A stretch of 64,000 nt of DNA, taken from assembly GCF_932526225.1 (NCBI RefSeq), contig NC_064040.1, forward strand, positions 15,434,494 to 15,498,493, in the 5' to 3' direction. The notes under the pieces are model-generated. The model saw only the letters and a list, made by a program, of their open reading frames with translations. It was not told where the DNA came from and did not search any database. A program made the position numbers and the translations under genes. This DNA comes from Nematostella vectensis. Taxonomy: Eukaryota; Cnidaria; Anthozoa; Actiniaria; Edwardsiidae. The first letter of the stretch is position 1; every line of letters begins with the position of its first letter. Below, piece by piece: positions 47,705-58,600 of this stretch.

Positions 47705-50700
47705 ATGGCGCAACTCAACGTTTGCAGTCCAAATGTCAAGTACACCCCGGAATATATTGAAAGCAGATATGTCTATGATACAACAGAAGTAAAGCTGGAC
47801 TTAAAGAATTCCTATACTGTCACTCCTAAAGAGACTATCTATACCTTTCGCACTGAGCGCAAAGTACCGAGGGTTGGGTGCATGCTTGTTGGATGGGGTG
47901 GGAATAATGGTACAACTATAACAGCTGGTGTGTTGGCAAATAAGATGGGACTATCCTGGAACACAAAAGAGGGTCTTAAGGTATGTTAACACACCATCCT
48001 TGTATACCTTGTTTTATTATGTGGCTATGTAGTAGGTGGCCGTTATTTTCCTATATCCGCACAATCAATTGGAGACATGAGAAATGACCACAATGAAACA
48101 CAGGTGATTCCAGGTGACGAACAAGAAGAAAATCAAGAACTCTCTAGCATAGCTTGTGAGGGGGGTTGGGAAGATGAAATGTGTTCTGCCCATATAAGCA
48201 ATACATGTAATAATAAACCAGAAATTATTTTTAGGATTTTTAGATGTGACGATATAGAAATAAAGAATTGGATCAAAGAATGCATGATTTTTTCTGATAT
48301 TTTTTCTTGCTACAATTTATAAATTGAAACTTGACCCTTTTGCAGAAATCCAACTATGTTGGCTCATTGACTCAAGCCTCTACTGTTCACCTTGGGTCTG
48401 GGCCTGATGGAGATGTGCACATTCCTATGAAAGACCTTCTCCCTATGGTCAATCCTGATGACATTGTCTTTGATGGCTGGGACATATCTTCTTTCAATAT
48501 GGCAGATGCCATGAAAAGGGCCAAGGTTCTGGACTGGGGTCTTCAGGAGCAGCTGCGCCCACACATGGTGAACATGAAACCCCGCCCATCAATCTACTGC
48601 CCTGATTTTATTGCCGCAAACCAGATGGATCGTGCTGACAATGTCCTTGTTGGGACAAAGCAGCAAATGCTTGAGCAAATCCAGTGGGACATCAGAGATT
48701 TCAAACAGAAAAATAATTTGGATAAGGTACATTTTAGCTTAATATATTTGCGTCTTTGTAACAGAGAGTAGGAGTAAGGTTGTTCAGTGGAAAAACAGGG
48801 GGAAATGGATATATTAAAGAGACTTTGAAGACATTTTATCTGAAGAGGCAATTCGTAGAGAGGTGCATGGCCAGGGTTTTCTATTGGAGGTAGGGAGGGG
48901 GATACACATATTCAAAAAGTGTTGGTGATCCTCTCACAAGAATTCCCCCGCTTTTTGGTGGTTGTGTGTACCCTCTTTGTACTCTAGCTATGTGCCTCTT
49001 AGACCACAGCCAAAGTGCATAAATCCCTTAGGGTTAAAATTGATTTTGATGATGATCACCCCTGTCTGTTTTATCAGAGTCTTCCCCTCCCCCCAGGTAT
49101 GAGCCCATGGAGACTAATGATTTATAGTTTTGTATACAAATGGCATCTATTGAGGACAAAAAGTGGACGTTGTGGGGTGGGGGGGGGGGTGCGTTCGCAC
49201 CCCTTGCACCCCCGTGGGTATGGGCCTGCCTTCTCCCTATCTGTGTTCCCTCCCCCCTTTTTCACACCCACTGACGTTTTTGTTGTTGTAATTTTTAGGT
49301 GATTGTGTTATGGACAGCAAACACTGAACGATTTTGTGACATCAAGGAAGGACTGAATGACACCGCGGCCAATCTTTTGAGTTCCATTGCTAAAGATGAA
49401 GAGGAGGTGTCCCCCTCAACAATATTTGCAGTGGCGAGTATCTTAGAAGGGGTAAGAAACCGGTTTATTGAAACTTGTTTACTTGTGAACTAACTGAACT
49501 AACACCTACATGGCAGATGAAGGCCAAAAGTAGAGCCTGAAATTTTTGGGAGACAAATTCTGAGGCAGGGGGAGAGTGAGGTGAGATTGAGACTTTTTCC
49601 CTAAGGGTGTGTAGTGATACGTGTTTAAGAATCACTAAGAACTGACCTTGAACCCTGTTGGTGTGGACAATTATTATTATTGTGTATTGTTAAGTTATAA
49701 TAAGTGTATTTTTAGTTTGGTCGAGGCTGTAATTCCATGTAAGTGTAGGAAAGTTACAATTTAAAATAGAGCGCGCTCAGAAAATGTACACTAGTTTATC
49801 GCGTGGACAAGTAAGTTCATTTGGTTTTGGTTCTGTTAGAGTGATCTTTTGAAACACTCAAAGTAACAAACTCTTTAGCTACAGCCTCTAACCCTAACAC
49901 TTGGCAAGAATTGTTTTAAACTATATTCAAGTCTCAAACAGTGTTTACATGGGCATAGAGACTCTTTCCCTAAGGGTGTACATGTTTAAGAAGTCACATT
50001 GTGTTGGATGGCACATTTAATTTTAGCAGTTCAGGGGCAGCTCCATGGGATTCTTAGGAAGGTTATTGCAGCATGAAGTCAGAGTGTTTTATCACGGAAA
50101 TAACGAGGTCACGCTTTTAAAGAAGTAGTTTTCTCTCGTGAGGGGAGTTGCAACCCCATCCCTAGATCCGTTCGCAACTGCATCTTAAAAATGTGCATAG
50201 AGACATTTTCCCTAAGGGTGTACATGTTTAAGAATTCACATTGTGTTGGATGGCACATTTAATTTTAGCAATTCAGGGGCAGCTCCATGGGATTCTTAGG
50301 AAAGTTATTGCAGCATGAAGTCAGAGTGTTTTATCACGGAAATAACGAGATCCCGCTTTTAAAGAAGTAGTTTTCCCTCGTGAGGGGAGTTGCAACCCCA
50401 TCCCTAGATCCGTTCGCAACTGCATCTTAAAAAGGTGGTAATGCAGTTCTCTTGTTCCAGTGTTCTTACATCAACGGCTCACCCCAGAACACCTTTGTAC
50501 CCGGTGTTATGGAGCTGGCAGAACAAAACGACGTCTTCATTGTTGGTGACGACTTCAAATCTGGCCAGACCAAGATTAAGTCCGTGCTGGTAGATTTCCT
50601 GGTCAGTGCTGGTATCAAGGTAAGTCGAAACGTTGTATTTCTATAGTTTGCGCTTTTCATATTGGGTAAGGGGCGGGGCAGGGGGGCTGAAGGTTTCGTT

Positions 50701-53700
50701 GGCTTTGTAAAGATGAATGAACTGGGTGTTGTCGTTTTCGGCTCTAAGCGGAAAGGCTCGTGCCAGAACTTGAATTTCCAAACTACAGGAAACCAGATTT
50801 GCCAAACAGCAGGACGACGCACAATGCATTACGGGTACCGACGCCCGCGAAGCCCCTTTTTATGCTTTTTTTGTTTGTTTCACAGCCGGTATCCATAGTC
50901 AGCTACAACCATCTCGGTAACAATGATGGCAAAAATCTCTCTGCTCCAAAGCAGTTCCGCTCCAAGGAGATTTCCAAGAGTAACGTGGTGGATGACATGG
51001 TGGAGTCTAACAGAGTGTTGTACAGCGAGGGAGAGAAACCCGATCATTGTGTGGTCATCAAATATGTCCCGTATGTGGGAGACAGCAAAAGAGCTATGGA
51101 CGAATACACCTCTGAGATCTTCATGCATGGGCTCAACACTATCGTGCTGCACAACACGTGTGAGGTGTGTATACAGTCGTTTGACAAAAGGTTGTCATCA
51201 ACCGGCTTTGCGACTACGCGACAAGCCCGCATGTAAGCATGGGTAAAAACCACTGATGCGTCTAGCTGCATATATTACCCACTGCATAACTTCAGACTTA
51301 GACGGTGTATAGAGACGGTGTAGCTGTGGCTTATACATGCGGCTAGGCGCTTCAGTGGGTTTTACCCATGCTTACGTAGTCGCAAAGCCAGTTAATGACA
51401 ACCTTTTGTCAAATGACTGTATGTGCGCTGTATCAGCTTTGAGGGAGGCTCTAGTATTATTTTGTTATTCAAATGGGAACGTTTAGACCTTCTCAGTGGA
51501 AGTAATCATCTTGCTCTTTCAATTAAAGTTCATGAAGTTTACAGAGCCTTCCCTATTCCAGAAAAGGTAATAATTAGTTTCGGAAGCTAAACAATTCCTT
51601 ATTCAATGGCCAGTGATCGCGTTAAATAAAAAGCTTCTATTTTTGGCTAAATTTGCTTGATATGAGAAAAGGTCATTTTCTTTCTCGCACTGTCTATGGG
51701 GAATGAACATTCTAGCTCTAAACTCGTGATATCTATAATTCCTTGTCTTCTCTTCTCTTCTTCTTTTTTTATAAATTTCCCATTATCCTCAAACTCTCGG
51801 GATTTATATGATCCCTTGCCTTTTCTTTTCTAAGAATTGTTCCATTTTTACCACAAATGTCTCAAATTCTAATCTAATTAATCTTGCCTGATATCCAAGA
51901 TTCATCGCCTTCACTGCTTGCCCTCTTTCGTCTCTTGGAATTACCTATTGTAACCTACTGATGCCTAGAACTACTTGTCCTATTGTAACCTACTGATTCC
52001 TAGAACTACTCGTCCTATTGTAACCTACTGATTCCTAGAACTACTCGTCCTATTGTAACCTACTGATTCCTAGAACTACTCGTCCTATTGTAACCTACTG
52101 ATTCCTAGAACTACTCGTCCTATTGTAACCTACTGATTCCTAGAACTACTCGTCCTATTGTAACCTACTGATTCCTAGAACTACTCGTCCTATTGTAACC
52201 TACTGATTCCTAGAACTACTCGTCCTATTGTAACCTACTGATTCCTAGAACTACTCGTCCTATTGTAACCTACTGATTCCTAGAACTACTCGTCCTATTG
52301 TAGCCTACTGATTCCTAGAACTACTCGTCCTATTGTAACCTACTGATTCCTAGAACTACTCGTCCTATTGTAACCTACTGATTCCTAGAACTACTCGTCC
52401 TATTGTAACCTACTGATTCCTAGAACTACTCGTCCTATTGTAACCTACTGATTCCTAGAACTACTCGTCCTATTCTAACCTACTGATTCCTAGAACTACT
52501 CGTCCTATTGTAACCTACTGATTCCTAGAACTACTCGTCCTATTGTAACCTACTGATTCCTAGAACTACTCGTCCTATTGTAACCTACTGATTCCTAGAA
52601 CTACTCGTCCTATTGTAACCTACTGATTCCTAGAACTACTCGTCCTATTGTAACCTACTGATTCCTAGAACTACTCGTCCTATTGTAACCTACTGATTCC
52701 TAGAACTACTCGTCTTTATTGGACGTGCCCAATCTAACCCATCCTCTCCTGATTTCTAGGACTCGCTTCTCGCCTCGCCTATCATCCTAGACCTCGTAAT
52801 TCTGTGTGAAGTCTGCGAGCGAATCAAATTCAAAGTGAACGACGAGGAAGAGTTCCAGAACTTCAACAGCGTGCTATCGATCCTGAGTTACCTCCTCAAG
52901 GCGCCGCTTGTTCCCTCCGGGGCCCCTGTGGTGAATGCCTTATTCAAACAGCGGGCCTGTATCGAAAACATCTTCAGGTATGTAATTGGATGAGGTTTAG
53001 ATTTGTGGCCCATGATGTTTGGTTTGTCAGCCCCAGATTCAACGGTCTTTTCTCTACAACTGTTGTGTATCTGTCATCATGGCAGTACCTATAATTTATT
53101 GTTCTCTAGAATAATGAGAAACATCCTATGTGAAATAGGCGTTTGATTAAACGCCGAAAACGTACCTCATCAGAAACGCAAAGCGATGCAGCGATGGATC
53201 GAATAAACGAGCTACCTTACAAATTGCCGCCCTTTGAGAGGGGGCATGGGAAAGAGGTAGGAGGCGGGGTAGGAGGCTGGGTAGTTGCCACAATGCTGGG
53301 ACAGCCATGGCGTCAGATGTGCCATCTACTGCCTCCATTTAAAACTCGAACATGACCCGTTTTGTGACAGCCCATCTCACTCCTAGAGCCCTAATCAGAT
53401 ACACTATTGTTATCGGGCCCGTACCCAGGGGGGGGGGGGGGGGTGCAGGGGTGCACCCCCATAGGGAATACAAAAATTATGGAGAAATCTCGTAACAAAT
53501 ATACAAAACCAAGGTTTTATAATTCATCAAATTGACTATATAGAATATTGCAATAATCGGTTCTAAATAATGGAAATGGATGCTTTCCATCACTTGTGTT
53601 TTGCTAGGCCCTATGAAATGGCGTCCGAAAGGGGCTCTTTAAATTTCTCGCAGAGAAATTCCATGCATCTTTCCTTGCCTTAACCTGATGAACTCTTTCA

Positions 53701-53920
53701 TCTCTTTAGGGCTTGCCTCGGTCTTAAGCCACAAAATCATATGCAGCTGGAACACAAGCTCTCCAAGTCAGAATACCACGCTGGGCACCAATCAAATGGC
53801 ATACCCTCCAGCCTCAAACGTAAACTCACCGACACCACTCAACAAAGCGCGCGCATGGAGAAGCTAGCCAAATCCGCAGGCCATCAAGAGCAAAACGGCC
53901 TAAATGGCGTCACACACTGA
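47705..53920 (+). CDS. ISYNA1: myo-Inositol-3-phosphate synthase
   Basis: Converts glucose 6-phosphate to 1L-myo-inositol 3-phosphate using NAD, the first committed step of inositol synthesis; cytosolic homotetramer. Coding exons: 47705-47980, 48346-48726, 49299-49451, 50461-50619, 50886-51164, 52760-52977, 53710-53920. Phases agree, and the 558-aa length is that of animal homologues. The glycine-rich NAD site is [10 protein letters not shown] (about residues 62-71). Other family signatures: [18 protein letters not shown] across exons 1-2, [42 protein letters not shown] and the C-terminal [16 protein letters not shown]. The tail after exon 8's [11 protein letters not shown] is variable, as in relatives. 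The start is the first ATG after a leader acceptor. Introns carry a tandem duplication, a MITE and a 35-bp minisatellite. Confidence 0.96.
49104..49232. repeat. G-tract dispersed repeat, copy 1
   Basis: TTTATAGTTTTGTATACAAA, then a run of G, then GTGCGTTCGCACCCC and GGGTATGGGCCTG. The same series occurs at 55396-55517, and reverse or partial forms at 53416 and 55138. Confidence 0.75.
49953..50432 (+). repeat. 242-bp tandem duplication in ISYNA1 intron 3
   Basis: Two ~97% similar copies (49953-50194 and 50195-50432) start GCATAGAGACATTTTCCCT and end TTCGCAACTGCATCTTAAAA. A partial older copy of the start is at about 49587. The second copy ends about 28 nt before exon 4, so the duplication reaches the acceptor region. 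Confidence 0.93.
51174..51419. mobile_element. Mariner-type MITE next to an ISYNA1 splice donor
   Basis: 246 bp with inverted ends CAGTC(G/A)TTTGACAAAAGG..., similarity running ~85 bp inward (GGCTTTGCGACTACG; GCATGGGTAAAA). TA dinucleotides flank it at 51172-51173 and 51420-51421. TA target plus CAGT ends fit Tc1/mariner. It begins 9 nt after the exon end at 51164. Confidence 0.9.
51956..52714 (+). repeat. 35-bp minisatellite before ISYNA1 exon 6
   Basis: About 22 nearly identical copies of a 35-bp unit containing CTACTGATTCCTAGAACT. Each has a branch-point-like CTACTGAT followed by TTCCTAG. The array ends 45 nt before the true acceptor (TTTCTAG/G at 52759). Confidence 0.97.
53416..53470. 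repeat. G-tract dispersed repeat, reverse partial copy
   Basis: GGGCCCGTACCCAGG, a long G run and GGGGTGCACCCC in ISYNA1 intron 6. It is the reverse of the end of the repeat at 49104 and 55396. Confidence 0.6.
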
Positions 53921-53945
53921 CAAAACTGGACTTAATATAGAATTG

Positions 53946-53951
53946 AATAAA
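53946..53951 (+). terminator. Poly(A) signal of ISYNA1
   Basis: AATAAA 26 nt after the ISYNA1 stop codon. Confidence 0.75.
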
Positions 53952-55137
53952 ATTTTAAGCTCTCAAAAACAATATGGGAGTTATTTACAAAAAGCAAAAA
54001 GAATGAAATAAGAAAATAGAGAAACTGAGAAGAGAATTTGGTGTGACCTAAAGGTTTACCTAGCCTATTTTTAGAAATAACTAGTCAAGAGAGGGAGGGT
54101 TTATCTAGTGGTTCTTAGCGAATACGGTTGCAAAGCAAAGGCCTATCCCTTAATTTACAATCACATCATAGTCAGATGTGTTGTCACATACCGCCATATG
54201 ACAGGGGCGGATCTATCTTTTCGCTAAAGGGGGGTTTGGCTCAGTGACAAAGGGGGGAGGGGGTAATTTTTTTTACATATGGCTTCCTGGCAGCCCAAAA
54301 GAGGGAGGGCTTAAACCCCCTAACCCCCCCGCTACTGTATGACTGAACGTTAAGATTATTTTATTAATTTCTAAAAGCGGCTGATGTGTGTATTAGCCAT
54401 CTATCTACGATGGTCTCAATTTTTAATGTTAATTTTAGTCGGGCGTCGATAAATGGTGACTGGCTTCCGTTTTAGTTCATATAGAACGCAAGCATAAATA
54501 CATGGTGGCAACAATGTTTTTGTGTAGTCTAAATTATGACAATTATTTATGAAAATGAGCTGTATAACAAGTACTTATTAATATGCAATTATGTTTTTTG
54601 AATAAAAAGTACATGTTTGTTGAACATTTTCTCTTATGGGACGGGTTGAAAGTCAACCACGGTGGGTATCTTTCTTATAACCATTGATATGGCGCTATGC
54701 CATGCCCTTCACACCTATGGCCTGACGACACCACCCGACCACTTCTCATCCGATGGCGGATTTTTGTCACGTGATTGCCTTTTCTCTTTGAACGCCATAC
54801 CCTCTAGTTGTCGGCATAGACGATTGTTTTTTCTATTGGAACATTGGAATCATGGGAGAGATTGTCAGGCATTTTTATTTCACCTACCTTCCTTCACGGT
54901 TTAAATTTTCCCAAACAGTTGCTATAATTGACGATAACTCAATCATATATAATCCAACTAACGATTGGATATCATAGTTATCGAGGGTTTCCCATAATTT
55001 GAGATGAGCAATTTTCCTTTGCCTTTTCCATACCACCAATAGACTTATCACCATCACTTTATCAAAAGTACACTGGTACAAATTTCGAATCGCCTTTCCT
55101 TTTGACTATTTGGAAAACATCATTTTATCGACTTATG
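53952..55137. other. Spacer between ISYNA1 and COPS3
   Basis: No gene recognised. It holds a GGGGCGGATCTATC...GGGG repeat piece near 54200-54340; the rest is AT-rich. An 80-codon frame at 54662 has no recognisable similarity. Confidence 0.5.
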
Positions 55138-55517
55138 CACAGGCCCGTACCCAGGATTTTTCTTGTGTGTGTATGTGGGGGGGGGGGGGGGGGAGGGGGT
55201 GTGCAAAATCCGAAAAAGTGGACCTAATTTTCCGGGGATGCAGGGGGGGGGGGGGGGGGGGGGTTCTCTGATAATAAATCTGAGTTCTCTGATAAAAAAA
55301 TCTGACCAAAGAACAAAAAAGGATTTTTCATTCCTTTGCTGTATCTCCACGGGACGTTTATTGTCGGATTTGACTACATACCAGTGTGATTAGTTTATGC
55401 TTTATAGTTTTGTCTACAAATAGCACGTCTATTGACAACCGAAAGTGGAGCTTCGGCCGTTGTGGGGGGGGGGGGGGTGCGTTCGCACCCCCTGCACCCC
55501 CTGGGTACGGGCCTGAT
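55138..55517. repeat. Nested G-tract dispersed repeats upstream of COPS3
   Basis: A reverse-type piece (GGCCCGTACCCAGG, 55141) followed by two G runs of about 20, and then a forward copy at 55396-55517 (TATAGTTTTGTCTACAAATA ... GTGCGTTCGCACCCC ... GGGTACGGGCCTG). The repeat ends about 137 nt before the COPS3 ATG, so the promoter is very close to it or overlaps it. Confidence 0.7.
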
Positions 55518-55654
55518 GAATGCTTTATTCTTGCGCAAGAAACTGTGCCTCTAGGATATGGAGAAGAGCTTATATATCGCGAAATGTGTTGGACTGCCTG
55601 TGGATTTGGATATGTATATGCGAGAGTCTGGGAACCACCCAAGCAACATCCAAG

Positions 55655-58600
55655 ATGGAGGACTTCTTGGCGGCTGTTCGGTCTCTATGTGCCGATAAAA
55701 ACTACGGCGAATTGGCGAACTACCTCAACAGATCCCAAGAGCTTTTGACCAAATATGCAGGGCAACTGGACTCAGCTATTGCTTCGCTTGACCCGGAACA
55801 GCATTCTATGGCATTTATGGCTTTATTGTACGTAGGTTTTGTTTTCTCTCTGTCAAACGAAATGCTTTCTGTTTCAGATATTTTTCACATCTTACTTTAT
55901 TTAAGTACTTCTTACATTGCTTTTTGCTTTGTTGTTTCTTCAGTTTTTGAAGTTAACTATGCAGATATTTTATTGTTTTTCTTCAGATTGGTGAAGCAGC
56001 AGCTACCGAACTATGGAGATTTTGAACTTCTTTTTACCCAAATCCAGCAATTTATTAACATATGCTCCAAAGATCAGATACAGTTTTCTGTAGAAAAATG
56101 TAAGTTGGTGAGAAAAAAAATTGTTTATGAGATTACTTTGGTTTAGATGAGAGTGCATATGACACGCTGATGAACATCTTAAAAATAAATTTGACGTCCA
56201 TACAAATCCAAAACAGCAATGTACGGTCCATCGTTTTAACCATGTGTGCACACTGTTCCATTTGCTGTCCGTGTTGTTATATTGAAACATCTAATTAGTT
56301 CCTCTTAGGGAAGGAATAAAGAAAGGTTTCAGTGTTGTACAGCTCATTTCACCAAATATTTCGTGTTGCTGCAGCCCTGGGACTATGGTATTTTGAGAAA
56401 TAGTATGGATTTGTTCATGTTAAGGTGTTTATATTGTTTTCATTCATTGCAGTTGCACATCTATGCCACTTTATAACACAGTGCCTGGTTGATCTGAAGC
56501 AGGTGAGATGTTGAATGAACTGAGTTAAAAATACATATGTATCATCATTATATTGATTGTTACTGTCTCCAGTAAACAAAACCTGCTTTAGTTTCTTGTG
56601 CATCCTAGTCGTCGTCGCTGCCGCCATCGTCGTAGTTGTCACCGTCGCCGCCGTCTGCCACGTCAACATCATCGTCGTCATCATCACCACCATAGCCACT
56701 ATCATAACCATTATTATTATTATCATCATCATAATAGTTATTATCATAATCATCATCATCACTGTCATCTTCATTATCTTAATGACAACATTATTATTAT
56801 TATCAAATAAATGTCAGCACAAACATTTTGTTTTAATTATTGCAGCCCATGCGTGGAATCCAGATAATGTGTACAGCAATCCAGAAAGCTCAGCAGTCTC
56901 CCACGCAACTCACATCAATACACACAGATCTAGCTCAGGTGACTTGCAACTCACATCAATACACACAGATCTAGCTCAGGTGACTTGCAACTCACATCAA
57001 TACACACAGATCTTGCTCAGGTGATTTGCAACTCACATCAATACAAACATATCTTGCTCAGGTGATTTGCAACTCACATCAATACACACAGATCTTGCTC
57101 ACAGGTGATTTGCAACTCACATCAATACACACAGACCTAGCTCAGGTGATTTGCAACTCACATCAATACACACATATCTTGCTCAGGTGATTTGCAACTC
57201 ACATCAATACACACAGATCTTGCTCAGGAGATTTTCAACTCACATCAATACAACAACATCAACAACAATTGACATATAAAGAAACGACTGCAAAATTTAA
57301 AAAAATTATTTGAAAAAACTAGCAGATAACATTTTGTAAAATGTATCATGCTTGACTACAATTCATTTTGATAATTTATACGTAGGTGCTGGATTTGTTT
57401 ATAGTGAGTGTTCTATAAGTAAATGTTTATCTTTATGGTACTATGTATATTAAATTCTTTATAGCTTTGCCTCCTTGCCAAGTGTTTCTCCCCTGCCTTG
57501 CCATATTTGGATTGTGACATCTACGATATTCATAAAGAGGTGGGTGCAGCAGTGATCTTACCTTCCATTAATTGCAGCACAGTTAAATGTCCACCTCCCT
57601 TGCACCCTTTCAACTGTCCCTAATTTGATAATACAATTTATTTGTTTGATCTCATGATTGTTAAACAGTGTGTGAAAATTGAAGTGTTCAACAAAGCAGT
57701 GACTGCTTGGAAGGGTTTCTTGGAAGCAGTCAGGTTAAGCCTGATATATCAGAAAGCTCCAATTTAACCTGCTATGCTTGATCTTCTAATTTATGTCTTT
57801 TATACTTGGACTGTATTTGATTTTTTTTTAATTAACAGGGTAGCAAACTTGATGCCAAAACCCTCCTTTGCTACTATTACTATGGCGGAATGATTTATAC
57901 AGCGCTGAAGAAGTTTGAAAGAGCACTTTATTTTTTTGAAGTGGTAAGTGAACAAGGAATTAGGGAAGTCTGAAAGATTGATCAGTTTTTCATTCGAATA
58001 AGATAAACAAAAACTATGCTAAATGTTAAAAATTTATTACAATGGTAACCTTTCACTCTCCATTTGATAATACATAGTATAACACTAAAAGTTGGTTAGT
58101 TAATGATCAACTTTATCATCTCCCTCAAAAAATTAAACATTTATGGAACAAATTTTTGAATATAATATTGTCTATTTTACCTACAGAATCAAGAATTGAA
58201 ACTGTAACTATCTGTATTGATTTCAAAGATGCTTAAGGTTTTCTAGAACGGTCTCAATTAGCAATTTTGTTTTGCAGGCAGTAACATGCCCTGCTATGGA
58301 TGTGAGCCATGTCATGCTGGAGTCGTATAAAAAGTTTATTCTAGTTTCTTTGATATTACATGGAAAGGTAAGAAATGCCTGTATGCTGGAGATGTTATGC
58401 TAAGTCATGTGGCATTTGTTTCCCCATAAAAAGGTTCAAATTTGGAGCTAGCTGTATTTTTTTCCATCTACATTGTGAATGGAACGAGTTATAAGTATGA
58501 AAGCTCACTCCTTATATTTCCAGTCCTTGATATGGCAGGCCTGGTTTTACCTGGTAAAGGGAGTAGATTAGAAACTTGTAAATTTAAATGTGATATCCAC

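Noticed and set aside
48077-48322. 81-codon open frame in ISYNA1 intron 1
   Set aside because: Exons 47705-47980 and 48346-48726 join in frame and give the conserved family sequence across the junction, so this is intron. No similarity recognised.
54662-54904. 80-codon frame upstream of COPS3
   Set aside because: No similarity recognised and no nearby splice or poly(A) context that would make it a gene.
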